Numbered from the stretch's first letter, positions 34,321 to 43,036 are shown. The stretch: 64,000 bases of DNA from CAYMZZ01 sp964395095 (GCA_964395095.1 CAYMZZ010000008.1:62001-126000); one strand, 5' to 3'. Notes: generated from the letters alone by a model not told the origin. Made by a program: numbers and translations.

Positions 34321-34372
34321 TCGGTGTGTTAACCATGTTTTTTTTGGTTGCATGAATTAAAGTGATGCGTGT

Positions 34373-34489
34373 AATCAAGGCAATCAAGTGCATCAGGACA
34401 ATCACGGGTATCAGGGCCATCAAATCAATCAGGGGTATCAAGGCCATCATGGCCATCAGGGGTATCAAGGGTATCAAGGGAATCAAGGT
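34373..34489. repeat. Thirteen-unit 9-nt tandem repeat overlapping the coaE 3' end
   Basis: Thirteen consecutive 9-mers with core NATCA followed by four variable bases (AATCAAGGC, CATCAGGAC, TATCAGGGC, TATCAAGGG and others). The frame is kept without a single indel over 117 bp. Since 9 is a multiple of 3, it can be translated as a periodic peptide; units 7-13 supply the C-terminal tail of CoaE on the minus strand. Confidence 0.92.
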
Positions 34490-35057
34490 ACTGGTGGAGT
34501 TTTAGCACCTGCGGTATCAGCATCTCCTGTTCATCGTTGCGTATTACGAAATCGCAGAGTTTCATTTTAACCGATTCCTCAATCTGCCGATCCATTCGTT
34601 GCTTTACCTGTTCCCGGCTGATGCCATCTCTCTGCATCACCCGCTGAATGCGCAGCGCTTCGGGGGCGAATACGCCAATTACGTAGTCAAGGCCGGCTGC
34701 GGAGCCGGACTCAAAGATCAAGGCGGCCTCTTTCAGTACATAAGGAGCTTTTTGCTGCTGCATCCAATTTTCGGCATCGCGGATGGTGGCGGGGTGGGTT
34801 AGGGCATTGAGCAGGGCCATTTTTTCCGGGTTGTTGAAAACAACATTTGCTATATAGCTACGGTTTAGTTCATGGCCTGTATAGGCTTCTGCACCAAATG
34901 CCTGTACTATTGATTGCCGAAGGGATTCATCTTCATTCATCAGTCGCCGGGCTGCGGCATCGGCATAATAAACCGGTATGCCCAGCACTTCGAATATGCG
35001 GGCCACCGTTGACTTACCACTCCCGATTCCGCCGGTAATGCCTACGCGTAGGGGCAT
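34425..35057 (-). CDS. coaE: Dephospho-CoA kinase with repeat-derived C-terminal tail
   Basis: 210 aa. Catalyses the last step of CoA synthesis, ATP-dependent 3'-phosphorylation of dephospho-CoA. P-loop GITGGIGSGKST (residues 6-17), the VYYADAAARRLM substrate region, a LID region KEAALIFESG, and RIQRVMQRDGISREQVKQRM. The native domain seems to end near LKLHQYL (about residue 190). The following roughly 20 residues (LDS, LDT and PDG triplets) are encoded by the 9-nt array at 34373-34489 and form an Asp-rich tail. It is the fourth gene in the run nusB, DUF1573, yajC, coaE but has its own -7 element at 35101-35108. Confidence 0.93.
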   Translation of the reverse strand: MPLRVGITGGIGSGKSTVARIFEVLGIPVYYADAAARRLMNEDESLRQSIVQAFGAEAYTGHELNRSYIANVVFNNPEKMALLNALTHPATIRDAENWMQQQKAPYVLKEAALIFESGSAAGLDYVIGVFAPEALRIQRVMQRDGISREQVKQRMDRQIEESVKMKLCDFVIRNDEQEMLIPQVLKLHQYLDSLDTLDTPDGHDGLDTPD

Positions 35058-35100
35058 TGACTGATTCAGTTTTGAAGGATGGAGATATGTTACTTCGGCA

Positions 35101-35108
35101 CAAAAATA
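35101..35108 (-). promoter_or_regulatory. Bacteroidota -7 element TATTTTTG for coaE
   Basis: Exact TAnnTTTG match on the minus strand, 44 bp before the coaE start and 43 bp after the yajC stop. It suggests coaE can be transcribed apart from yajC. The next bases (GGGCGGCC, ATCGGCC, GCCCGCC near 35110-35130) could form a GC-rich hairpin after yajC. Confidence 0.5.
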
Positions 35109-35150
35109 AGGGCGGCCATCGGCCGCCCGCCAAAAAAATATTTCAGCTCA

Positions 35151-35495
35151 TTATTTCTTCTCAGCAGCACCCGCCTTGTTCAGCGCAGTGGTCCAATCGA
35201 GGCTGATGGCCGATTTTTCAATTTTGATATAGCTGCCGGGGCTCACTTCAATTTCCAGCGTGGTACCGTCATCATTGATCTTATTGATACGGCCATGGAT
35301 ACCGGCGATGGTAACGATGCGGTCGCCTTTCTGCAGATCTTCGATAAACTTTTTCTGATTCTTGGCTCTCTTGGCCTGGGGACGAATGAAGAAAAGCCAG
35401 AATACCAGGATCATGGCACCCAGCATTACTAACTGAATGGTACCCATACCTCCGGAACCCTGTGCATTCGTCTGTAAGAAATAAATGTAATTCAT
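35151..35495 (-). CDS. yajC: Preprotein translocase subunit YajC
   Basis: 114 aa. Short periplasmic N-terminus, one transmembrane helix (about 20-39, IQLVMLGAMILVFWLFFIRP) followed by the family hallmark RPQAKRAKNQKKFIEDLQKGDRIVTIAGIHGRI and a small cytoplasmic beta domain. Associates with SecDF and YidC. The C-terminal NKAGAAEKK tail is low complexity. It follows the DUF1573 lipoprotein gene by 17 bp, so they are probably cotranscribed. Confidence 0.93.
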   Translation of the reverse strand: MNYIYFLQTNAQGSGGMGTIQLVMLGAMILVFWLFFIRPQAKRAKNQKKFIEDLQKGDRIVTIAGIHGRINKINDDGTTLEIEVSPGSYIKIEKSAISLDWTTALNKAGAAEKK

Positions 35496-35512
35496 GCTTG
35501 CTTGTTTATAGA

Positions 35513-35971
35513 TTATTCGGTTACCTGAATCTTAAAGCTCAATACGTGATCGCGATAGGGATTGGTATTGGCTTTAACGGTTACATACTTATCGTTGGGG
35601 CCTTTCCGTCCCCGGCTGTCGAATTTAGCTTTGATTACGCCTTCTTCTCCCGGAGCATAGGGTTTGCCCGGCTTTTCCGGAACCGTGCAGCCGCATCCGG
35701 CACTCACGTCTTCTATGATCAGGTTGGTCTTGCCTGCGTTACGAAAACGGAAACTCACTTCCACCACCTGGCCTTCGGCCACTTTACCCAGATCCTGAGA
35801 AGTGCCATCGAGCCATTCTACCGCGGTATAATTGCTGCTGTCGGCCATAGCAGCTTTGCGCTCTTCGGCTGTAAGCTGCGGAGCGTTATTATCTGATTGC
35901 TGGTCCGATGACATACAGGACAGCAATATGCCGGAAACGGAAAAGACGAAAAGGAGTCTTTTTACTATCAT
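35513..35971 (-). CDS. DUF1573 domain lipoprotein
   Basis: About 152 aa from ATG at 35971 (MIVKRLLFVFSVSGILLSC); an ATG 24 bp upstream is less likely. Lipobox LLSC with Cys19, then a low-complexity acidic linker. The DUF1573 immunoglobulin-like domain (about 50-152) has HDFG-like GTSQDLGKVAEGQVVEVSFRFRN, AGCGCTVPEKP and YAPGEEGVIKAKFDSRGRKG. The CGC pair is a family hallmark, with no established enzymatic role. Located between nusB and yajC as in many Bacteroidota. Expected at the inner or outer membrane. Confidence 0.88.
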   Translation of the reverse strand: MIVKRLLFVFSVSGILLSCMSSDQQSDNNAPQLTAEERKAAMADSSNYTAVEWLDGTSQDLGKVAEGQVVEVSFRFRNAGKTNLIIEDVSAGCGCTVPEKPGKPYAPGEEGVIKAKFDSRGRKGPNDKYVTVKANTNPYRDHVLSFKIQVTE

Positions 35972-36033
35972 GATTGAATATTGTTTAGCCTTCAAAGTTA
36001 AGGTTTGTGGAAGAAATGGAGCGGGGAGCTTAT

Positions 36034-36960
36034 TCAGGATTTTTTATAATCCACTTTCACCATTTTGCCCTGCTGTACCAAATCCTTATGAATATTGTCG
36101 AGAATCCCATTTACAAACTGCCCGCTTTGCGCAGTGCTGTAGTCCTTGGCCAGGTCGATATATTCGTTGATGGTTACTTTGGGTGGGATGGTTTCAAAAT
36201 AGAGGAATTCCGCCACACCCATTTTCATGAGTACCATATCGAGCTGCGCGATCCTTTCCGGATCCCAGTTCTTGAGTTTGGGAATAATCACACTTTGAAG
36301 ATGTTCGTCTTTTTCCAGCACTGTCTTCAACAATTCTTTCGCAAAAATTTCTTTATCGGGGGTCAACAGATTCTTGAATTCATACTGACCGGGTTTATGC
36401 AGGTAAGCTCCCATCAATTGAATCAGCATTTCGGCATCATCGTCCCAATTGCTGTACAATTCTTCAATATGACTGACAAAGGATTCATTGGCCAGGAGCA
36501 TATCATTGAGGATAAACTCCATGATCCGGCGTTCTTCCTGCTTATCGCGTGCCGGATTGGCAATATACTGCTGGTATTCGGGGGTAGCTACCAGTTGCTG
36601 GTAAATGCGGCGTATCAGTTCACGATCCGTTCTTAGTCCGGGTTTTTCCTTTTCGAAGGCTTCCCGCAATTCAACATCCTCCAGCATTTTCCAGAGTATT
36701 TCGTTGCCGGCAATCTTGGTATTTACGTTGAGGTCTTCGGCGCTGGGAAGGTGCTTACTGGCGCGCTTATGCGCTTCGGTTTCTACATAGCGGGCTACTT
36801 CGGCCAGGAACCAGTTCAGGTAAACGAGGAGGGAACGGGTTTGATCAAAATGCTGCTGCAACACTTTCTGCGGTTCACCAGGTTTTACTGCCACATCGAG
36901 CGCCTCCATCGTGTAGAGGGTCTGCATCACTTTCACCCGGATATTTCTTCTACTGATCAT
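36034..36960 (-). CDS. nusB: Transcription antitermination factor NusB (large Bacteroidota form)
   Basis: About 308 aa, roughly twice the size of E. coli NusB, as usual in this phylum. It starts MISRRNIRVKVMQTLYTMEAL at 36960, the proper NusB N-terminus. The frame is open upstream only because it runs through the heptamer array. Conserved C-terminal helices: WDPERIAQLDMVLMKMGVAEFLYF, PPKVTINEYIDLAKDYST and QFVNGILDNIHKDLV. NusB with NusE binds boxA RNA for rRNA antitermination. First gene of nusB, DUF1573, yajC (62 and 17 bp gaps), with a -7 element at 36987-36994. Confidence 0.93.
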   Translation of the reverse strand: MISRRNIRVKVMQTLYTMEALDVAVKPGEPQKVLQQHFDQTRSLLVYLNWFLAEVARYVETEAHKRASKHLPSAEDLNVNTKIAGNEILWKMLEDVELREAFEKEKPGLRTDRELIRRIYQQLVATPEYQQYIANPARDKQEERRIMEFILNDMLLANESFVSHIEELYSNWDDDAEMLIQLMGAYLHKPGQYEFKNLLTPDKEIFAKELLKTVLEKDEHLQSVIIPKLKNWDPERIAQLDMVLMKMGVAEFLYFETIPPKVTINEYIDLAKDYSTAQSGQFVNGILDNIHKDLVQQGKMVKVDYKKS

Positions 36961-36986
36961 ATGTAAGTAAGAGCTGTTTGCGGCGG

Positions 36987-36994
36987 CAAAGATA
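36987..36994 (-). promoter_or_regulatory. Bacteroidota -7 element TATCTTTG for nusB
   Basis: Exact TAnnTTTG match on the minus strand, 27 bp before the nusB start. The -33 region falls inside the left arm of heptamer element J, which begins at 37005. Confidence 0.6.
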
Positions 36995-37004
36995 GGGAGT
37001 TTTT

Positions 37005-37167
37005 GAGTAGTAAGTAGTAAGTGGTAAGTGGTAAGTGGTAAGTGGTAAGTTTTAAGTTCTAAGTAGGAAGGCATTCCTTATTACTAGCTATGGTTCTATA
37101 AAAGAGCTCGTATTCCGCGCCTACATACTTACAACTTAAAACTTACCACTTACAACTTACTACTTCT
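37005..37167. repeat. Heptamer inverted-repeat element J
   Basis: Left arm 37005-37070 is nine units without a break (GAGTAGT, AAGTAGT, four AAGTGGT in a row, AAGTTTT, AAGTTCT, AAGTAGG). Right arm 37124-37165 has reversed units CATACTT, ACAACTT, AAAACTT, ACCACTT and ACTACTT. The unique core is about 53 bp. The stop codon of the downstream metalloprotease gene (37160-37162) is inside the right arm, and the left arm abuts the nusB promoter. Confidence 0.9.
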
Positions 37168-40100
37168 TCACCATTTTCAACAACTGCTTCTCCCCATTCA
37201 TTTCCACCGACAGGAAATAAGTGCCGGCAGGCTGGTTGCCCAGGTCAATTGGGAGATTATGCAATCCTGCCTGCAATTGCCATTGTGTCTGCTTCAGCAG
37301 TTGTCCGGAGGAATGGTAAATCTGCATCCGCAGGGAGCTTGCCTGGGGCAATTCTATCCGCAATTGCGTTTGCTCGGCAAATGGGTTTGGATAGAGGCTG
37401 GCTTTATATCGTTCGGGTAATATGCGTACAAAAACGATATTGCTGTATTGCACCGATCCATCGGCGCTTACGGCACTTATGCGGTAATAATTTCCAGTGG
37501 CTTCTGGCGCAAGGTCCAGCCATTGATAATCACGACGGCTGGTAGCTTCCCCTGCTGCGGGCAAATCGCCGATAGGGGCGAAAAGCCTTCCATCCACCGA
37601 TCGCTCCACATCAAAACGCAGACTGTTGAATTCCTGTGCGGTGGCCCAGCGGAGGCGCACCTGCATGCCTTCGGCCTGGGCCGTAAGCGGAAGCATTTCC
37701 ACCGGTAATACCCCAAAAATGTTAACGGTCACTTCATTCTTGCTCAAGTTGCCACAACTTCCCGCGGGATCGCTGAATATATCGTTGCTGAGTGCCGTGA
37801 AGGGGCCGCCCTCATAAGCATCAAGGTCGCCCGAGCTGAAGCTGCCGGTTGCGTAGGAGAATCCATACACGGTGTACACGCCACTCGTATATGTGGCGGC
37901 GTTGCTCAGATCGGGATTCGACACTATCTCCACGATATTGCCTGTACTGTTGTTAACGACAATATAGGCGTAGCTGAATCCCGGGCCGGGGTCGGGGAAG
38001 CCGCTGTACAGGTTTCCACCCGGAGGCGCACTGTTCAGCGAAATCGTATAGGCGAATGGTTTGGTGGGGGTAGTGCTGTTGAAGCTACCCACCGCCAGGG
38101 TGTAGGGTACACCAGCGACCAGGTTAGCGGTAACAGTCCCGGATATAAAAACGGTAGAACCATCAAAAGTGCCGTTGGAGGCAAGGAATCCATCGCAGGT
38201 AGAAGACGGATTAAAATCGCCGGAATACAAATTCATGATATAACTACCACCGGTCTTTTGGAGGGTATAACTACCCGATACATTCACCTGGAAGCTATAG
38301 GTGTCATAGCGGAATTCGTTTCCAAAAGTGATACAGCCCATACTCACGCTGTTATACACAGACAGGTTGGTGGCGGGGTCACTGTTCGTGAGTTCGGCAC
38401 CACTGGTGGGCAGTATCACGGTTCCAAAATTCGGTGCTAAACTGAGGTTTAAGGAAGCAGAACCTGGTGTTGCCGTAACGGTCGATTCGGGATCCAGGGT
38501 AGCGCCTTCGGCAGAACAACTGGAACTGATGCTGATGGGCGCCGCGTTCACATTATAGAAAATGTTTCCCACAGCGCGTATCATAATTCGGCCGGCGGCA
38601 GTAGGGATATTCGGCACCAGGATGGTTTCAGTACCATCATTGGCTGTATTGGCCAGAAGGGTATAATTAAAATTCGTACCACCATCAGCCGAGAACAGGA
38701 TATCTACCTGGCTGGTATTAAAAGGAGCCGCATTGGTACCTGCCACATTCCAGTTGATGGTAAAGCTATTGGAGCCGTCGGCCGTAAGGCTTACGGGGGC
38801 GGCCTGCGATGTTACGGTAAAAGGACCTCCTGCCACATCGGTAATAACCGTTACATCTTCCTGCACATTGCAGCCGGCGCCAGCCGCATTGTCGCGCACA
38901 TTTACCCGGAAATTCATGGTTCGGGAAACGGAAGGAAGTACTTCATAGGGTGTTGCCGTTGCCGACACTACCGCGTTCAGGTTGGGGAGGTATCGTACCG
39001 GATCTTCCGAGGGAGGGAGGGGCCGGAAATTTGGACCGCTGGTTGCGGTGGCATCGGGGGGGCTGGATGTAACAAGGTTGGCATCCATTTGCTCCCAGGT
39101 ATAGGTCAGGCTGTTGGCGTCGTCGTCGGAACCGGAAGCACGCAACAAGAAGGGTGTGGATACAGGAATGGTATAACTGGTACCCGCCACTGTAACATCC
39201 GGTGCAGTGTTGGCGAGGGGCGTGATGATGGGGCAGGTATTGCCATTGCCCAGGGTGGCATAGTTGCTGATCTGTGCCATATTGCCGGCATGGAAATACA
39301 AGTCGGAATTGAATTGGTAGGCATTACCCGTGCAGGTGCCGGCATAGGCCATGATGGTGGAGCCTCCACCAGGTTCCCAGGCCGATGCGGCGGTATTGTT
39401 ACCCGCACAGCCGCCATTGTTGGCTGCCATGGTATGGGTGGCACTGAACTGATGCGCAATTTCGTGCGCCACAGTGGCATCAAATACCGGGCCCTGTGGT
39501 CCGGGCGCAGGATTGGCTCCCGTACCGAATGTGATACCTGCGGCTGATCGTCCCTTATTGGAGGTGCAAACGGAATTGAGTTGGGCGAGACCACCGCTCC
39601 ATCCATCGTTGAATAAAATACCTATATCGTAATTGCCGCTTCCCAAAGCAAGATCAGTAGCATTATCATTGGCAGTGAGCAGCGTACCGTCCAGGGTAGT
39701 GCCATATGGATCCGTAGCCGGATCTGTATATATGATACTGTTGTCGGTTACCAGGGTAAACCGGATGGCGGCATCCCTTTCAAATATGGCGTTTACCGTA
39801 TTGATGGAAATAGTAATATAGGCCAGCGCATTGGCCTGCGAACTGCCCGCCCATTGATAATATTCACCAGTGGCCGCCACGGCTAGGCGATAGGTCCGTA
39901 ACTGGCAGTCACCGGCATTCAATTTGCCGGCAACGGCTCCTGCCTCCCCCATATCCGCATTGTTTTCCTGTAAGGCGCATTGAACGGCCTGGGGTACTTG
40001 TAAGGATCGGGTATAATAAGTGATATGCGTTGCCCCGTCGGATTGATTCAGCGGATGAATATAGCTACTGCCTTCCGGCGTAAAAATGACGCCACTAATT

Positions 40101-40522
40101 TGCTGGCGATAGATGCTGATTCGGCCCAGGCTGCTGCGGGTCTGTTTATCGCGCAACAAATAAGTCTTTAAATCTGGTACCTGTCGTTGTATGGCCGGGT
40201 CTATAATGGAAGATTCCTCTGCTTCTGCCCGGATGTATTCTCCATTGGCCAGGGGCAGGTCCAGGTCGAAACGCTTTATTGGCTGTCCCTGGGGATTGCG
40301 AATGATCCGGGCGCTGCCAATACGGCGGTTGAGCTCGACCAGGTCCAGTTCCAGCAAGGCAAACTGTCCTTCGGCTGGCAAAGCGGTTTGCGTGCGTTGG
40401 AAAAAGGCCGCTCCGGCATTGGCGCTCGCAGGTTTCCAAAGCGGCTGCGCCTGGGCATTTGTAACGAAACACAGTAGGGGAGCGACTATCAGCAGTCGAA
40501 AGCAGGTGGTAAAGCTTTTCAT
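37160..40522 (-). CDS. Secreted reprolysin-like metalloprotease with T9SS sorting domain
   Basis: 1120 aa. Signal peptide (about 1-26, ending TNAQAQ), a prodomain-like region (about 30-190), a metzincin domain (about 205-420) with zinc motif HEIAHQFSATH (His353, Glu354, His357, His363) and Met-turn IMAYAG (Met391), then beta-sandwich repeats (TWEQMDANL, VNVRDNAAGAGC, NWNVAGTNAAPFN), a CUB-like or pre-peptidase-like stretch, and a T9SS type A C-terminal sorting domain (about 1040-1120; LYPNPFAEQTQLRIEL, GTYFLSVEMNGEKQLLKMVKK). It would cross the inner membrane by Sec and the outer membrane by T9SS. The Gly of HExxHxxGxxH is Ser here. It is paralogous to 43037-46747 on the other side of groESL. 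Confidence 0.9.
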   Translation of the reverse strand: MKSFTTCFRLLIVAPLLCFVTNAQAQPLWKPASANAGAAFFQRTQTALPAEGQFALLELDLVELNRRIGSARIIRNPQGQPIKRFDLDLPLANGEYIRAEAEESSIIDPAIQRQVPDLKTYLLRDKQTRSSLGRISIYRQQISGVIFTPEGSSYIHPLNQSDGATHITYYTRSLQVPQAVQCALQENNADMGEAGAVAGKLNAGDCQLRTYRLAVAATGEYYQWAGSSQANALAYITISINTVNAIFERDAAIRFTLVTDNSIIYTDPATDPYGTTLDGTLLTANDNATDLALGSGNYDIGILFNDGWSGGLAQLNSVCTSNKGRSAAGITFGTGANPAPGPQGPVFDATVAHEIAHQFSATHTMAANNGGCAGNNTAASAWEPGGGSTIMAYAGTCTGNAYQFNSDLYFHAGNMAQISNYATLGNGNTCPIITPLANTAPDVTVAGTSYTIPVSTPFLLRASGSDDDANSLTYTWEQMDANLVTSSPPDATATSGPNFRPLPPSEDPVRYLPNLNAVVSATATPYEVLPSVSRTMNFRVNVRDNAAGAGCNVQEDVTVITDVAGGPFTVTSQAAPVSLTADGSNSFTINWNVAGTNAAPFNTSQVDILFSADGGTNFNYTLLANTANDGTETILVPNIPTAAGRIMIRAVGNIFYNVNAAPISISSSCSAEGATLDPESTVTATPGSASLNLSLAPNFGTVILPTSGAELTNSDPATNLSVYNSVSMGCITFGNEFRYDTYSFQVNVSGSYTLQKTGGSYIMNLYSGDFNPSSTCDGFLASNGTFDGSTVFISGTVTANLVAGVPYTLAVGSFNSTTPTKPFAYTISLNSAPPGGNLYSGFPDPGPGFSYAYIVVNNSTGNIVEIVSNPDLSNAATYTSGVYTVYGFSYATGSFSSGDLDAYEGGPFTALSNDIFSDPAGSCGNLSKNEVTVNIFGVLPVEMLPLTAQAEGMQVRLRWATAQEFNSLRFDVERSVDGRLFAPIGDLPAAGEATSRRDYQWLDLAPEATGNYYRISAVSADGSVQYSNIVFVRILPERYKASLYPNPFAEQTQLRIELPQASSLRMQIYHSSGQLLKQTQWQLQAGLHNLPIDLGNQPAGTYFLSVEMNGEKQLLKMVKK

Positions 40523-40549
40523 GAGGTTCCTCAGGTTTTGGATTCGGGA

Positions 40550-40573
40550 GTCGCCTAATTGATTGTAGGCGAC
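40550..40573. promoter_or_regulatory. Short inverted repeat in the protease/groES divergent gap
   Basis: GTCGCCTA at 40550-40557 and TAGGCGAC at 40566-40573 form a perfect 8-bp inverted repeat with an 8-nt spacer, 28 bp before the metalloprotease start. It could be an operator or a 5' UTR hairpin. It does not match the CIRCE element, and no CIRCE sequence was found upstream of groES. Confidence 0.35.
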
Positions 40574-40698
40574 CCACTAATACGTCGCAAACTTGTGAAA
40601 AATTGTCTTTTTGCAAAAGGAAAGTGCAATTTTTTCAGCCAGCCTGGTCGCTAAACGTGAAAAAATGGCCTTTTTCGGCATGTGGCATGTTATTCGTG

Positions 40699-40706
40699 TA
40701 CATTTG
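40699..40706 (+). promoter_or_regulatory. Bacteroidota -7 element TACATTTG for groESL
   Basis: Exact TAnnTTTG match 87 bp before the groES ATG at 40794, implying a 5' UTR of roughly 80 nt. Any heat-shock control is not visible as a known element. Confidence 0.45.
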
Positions 40707-40793
40707 GCGTCCTCTCACGGGAACCCCCACCTGTTCTGGATGTCGGGTTTGGTGAAGGAATCTATTACACAAAAACACAAAATCGATACAATT

Positions 40794-41075
40794 ATGGCTA
40801 AGAAAGTCAATGTTACCCCCCTTCATGATCGGGTAATTGTGAAAGCGGCTGCTGCCGAAGAAAAAACGGCTGGTGGTATTATCATCCCCGATACTGCCAA
40901 AGAAAAGCCTCAGCGCGGTGTGGTGATCGCTGCTGGTCCCGGTAAAAAAGATGAGCCTGTAACTGTAAAGTCGGGCGACACGGTACTTTATGGCAAGTAT
41001 GCCGGTACTGAAATTCAAATCGATGGTCAGGACTACCTGATCATGCGTGAGAGCGACATTCTTGCCATCGTCTAA
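40794..41075 (+). CDS. groS: Co-chaperonin GroES
   Basis: 93 aa. Forms the heptameric lid of the GroEL folding chamber. MAKKVNVTPLHDRVIVKAAAAEE, mobile-loop region EEKTAGGIIIPDTAKEKP, and RGVVIAAGPGKKD are all standard, ending in MRESDILAIV. The frame is open further upstream to 40611 but the family N-terminus is at 40794. GroEL follows 60 bp downstream. Confidence 0.97.
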   Translation: MAKKVNVTPLHDRVIVKAAAAEEKTAGGIIIPDTAKEKPQRGVVIAAGPGKKDEPVTVKSGDTVLYGKYAGTEIQIDGQDYLIMRESDILAIV

Positions 41076-41135
41076 TTGGGCGGGCATTATCAATCCTGAA
41101 ATCAACAATTTTTCAAATCAACAAATTGATTAAAT

Positions 41136-42770
41136 ATGGCTAAGCAACTCTTCTTCGACATTGAAGCAAGAAATAGAATGAAACGCGGTGTGGACGTACT
41201 GGCCAACGCCGTGAAAGTGACCCTTGGACCCAAGGGCCGTAATGTGGTTATTGAAAAGAAATTTGGCGCACCGGCCATTACCAAAGATGGTGTAACGGTT
41301 GCCAAAGAAATTGAACTGGAAGACCCCATCGAGAACATGGGCGCGCAAATGGTGAAGGAAGTAGCTTCCAAGACCGCCGATATCGCGGGTGATGGTACAA
41401 CCACCGCAACCGTGCTGGCACAGTCTATCATCAGCGAAGGCCTGAAAATGGTGGCTGCAGGCAGCAATCCCATGGACCTGAAGCGTGGTATCGACAAGGC
41501 TGTTGTAAAAGTAGTGGAAAACCTGAAGAGCCAGTCGCAAGCTGTTGGCAGCGACAACAGCAAGATTCAGCAGGTTGCTACCATTTCGGCCAATAGCGAC
41601 GCTGAAATCGGAAAGCTGATTGCTGAAGCAATGAAGAAAGTGGGTAAGGAAGGCGTGATCACCGTTGAGGAAGCCCGCGGAACAGAAACAGGTATTGAAG
41701 TGGTAGAAGGTATGCAGTTTGATCGTGGCTATATCTCTCCCTATTTCGTTACCAACAGCGAGAAGATGGAAGCGGAGCTGGAAAATCCCTATATCCTGAT
41801 CTACGACAAAAAGATCAGCAATATGAAGGATATCCTCCACATCCTGGAAAAGGTAGCGCAAGCCGGTCGTCCGCTCCTGATCATTTCGGAAGATCTCGAA
41901 GGTGAAGCCCTGGCCACCCTGGTAGTAAACAAGCTGCGCGGTACCCTGAAAGTGGCTGCTGTAAAAGCACCCGGTTTTGGTGATCGCCGCAAGGAAATGC
42001 TGCAGGATATCGCTGTGCTCACTAAAGGCATCGTGATTTCTGAAGAGCAGGGTTACAAACTGGAAAATGCCGATATCAGCTATCTGGGTACGGCTGCTTC
42101 TGTAACCATCGATAAGGACAATACAACCGTGGTAGGTGGTAAAGGCAAGAAAGATGATATCAATGCCCGCATCAACCAGATCAAAGCACAAATAGAAGCA
42201 ACAACTTCCGACTACGATAAAGAGAAACTGCAGGAGCGCCTGGCTAAGCTGAGTGGTGGTGTAGCCGTTCTGAATGTAGGTGCTGCCACTGAAGTGGAAA
42301 TGAAAGAGAAGAAAGATCGTGTGGATGATGCCCTGCATGCTACCCGTGCTGCCGTAGAAGAAGGTATTATTCCCGGTGGTGGTGTTGCATTCATCCGTGC
42401 GGTTGAATCGCTGGAAAAACTGAAAGGCATCAACGAAGACGAAACCACTGGTATCGCCATCGTGAAGCGCGCGCTTGAAGAGCCTCTGCGTCAGATTGTA
42501 GCCAACGCTGGTATCGAAGGATCCATCGTGGTACAAAAAGTGCGCGAAGGCAAGGGCGACTTCGGATTCAATGCCCGCACCGAAGAGTATGAAAACATGC
42601 TGAAGGCTGGCGTTATTGATCCCACCAAAGTGGCCCGTATCGCCATCGAAAATGCCGCTTCAATCGCTGGTATGCTGCTCACTACCGAGTGTGTGGTTGC
42701 CGACAAGCCCAAGAAAGAGGAAGCTCCCCATTCACATGGTGCTCCCGACATGGGCGGCATGGGATATTAA
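41136..42770 (+). CDS. groL: Chaperonin GroEL
   Basis: 544 aa, 14-subunit ATP-driven folding chamber. Typical features: KVTLGPKGRNVVIEK, ATP site DGTTTATVLAQ, apical-domain GYISPYFVTNSEKM and SEDLEGEALATLVVNK, GGVAVLNVGAATEVEMKEKKDRVDDAL, and DPTKVARIAIENAASIAGMLLTTE. The C-terminal tail ends HGAPDMGGMGY, with only a short GGM stretch and a His/Ser insertion. Cotranscribed with groES, and followed by a strong terminator at 42798-42829. Confidence 0.98.
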   Translation: MAKQLFFDIEARNRMKRGVDVLANAVKVTLGPKGRNVVIEKKFGAPAITKDGVTVAKEIELEDPIENMGAQMVKEVASKTADIAGDGTTTATVLAQSIISEGLKMVAAGSNPMDLKRGIDKAVVKVVENLKSQSQAVGSDNSKIQQVATISANSDAEIGKLIAEAMKKVGKEGVITVEEARGTETGIEVVEGMQFDRGYISPYFVTNSEKMEAELENPYILIYDKKISNMKDILHILEKVAQAGRPLLIISEDLEGEALATLVVNKLRGTLKVAAVKAPGFGDRRKEMLQDIAVLTKGIVISEEQGYKLENADISYLGTAASVTIDKDNTTVVGGKGKKDDINARINQIKAQIEATTSDYDKEKLQERLAKLSGGVAVLNVGAATEVEMKEKKDRVDDALHATRAAVEEGIIPGGGVAFIRAVESLEKLKGINEDETTGIAIVKRALEEPLRQIVANAGIEGSIVVQKVREGKGDFGFNARTEEYENMLKAGVIDPTKVARIAIENAASIAGMLLTTECVVADKPKKEEAPHSHGAPDMGGMGY

Positions 42771-42797
42771 TTTCCCGTCAAAAAAAGATCATATAAG

Positions 42798-42829
42798 GCT
42801 GCCGGCAATTGCCGGCAGCTTTTTTTTTA
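42798..42829 (+). terminator. Intrinsic terminator after groEL
   Basis: Perfect 9-bp GC-rich stem (GCTGCCGGC / GCCGGCAGC) with AATT loop, followed by T9. It lies 27 bp after the groEL stop. Confidence 0.92.
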
Positions 42830-43036
42830 GCCCTGTATTCCTGTTCTAATAACTTAGATAGTAATTATTTATGTGGATGCTTTACTTTTTCTGCCCAACG
42901 CTAATTTCCCCGCATTATCCTACTGTCAATTCCGGCCATCGCCAGTAGGTTTTGGCAATCTTTCAATAAACTTGCAGGATGGCGAACATTTGCTAATTTT
43001 AGAAAGTTTACCATCAATCAGACCATAACTACAAGT

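Noticed and set aside
36961..37074. N-terminal extension of the nusB frame
   Set aside because: The extension is a translation of the heptamer array, and it lies upstream of the promoter element at 36987-36994.
37005..37167. CRISPR array
   Set aside because: The repeats are 7 nt long with no spacers and no cas genes nearby.
40611..40793. 61-residue extension of groES
   Set aside because: GroES starts at MAKKVNVTPLHDRV and the candidate promoter at 40699-40706 lies inside the extension.
40523..40793. CIRCE/HrcA operator upstream of groESL
   Set aside because: No TTAGCACTC-N9-GAGTGCTAA sequence or close variant was found.
41130..42536. 468-codon open frame on the minus strand
   Set aside because: Antisense to groEL; a codon-bias shadow rich in Phe and His.
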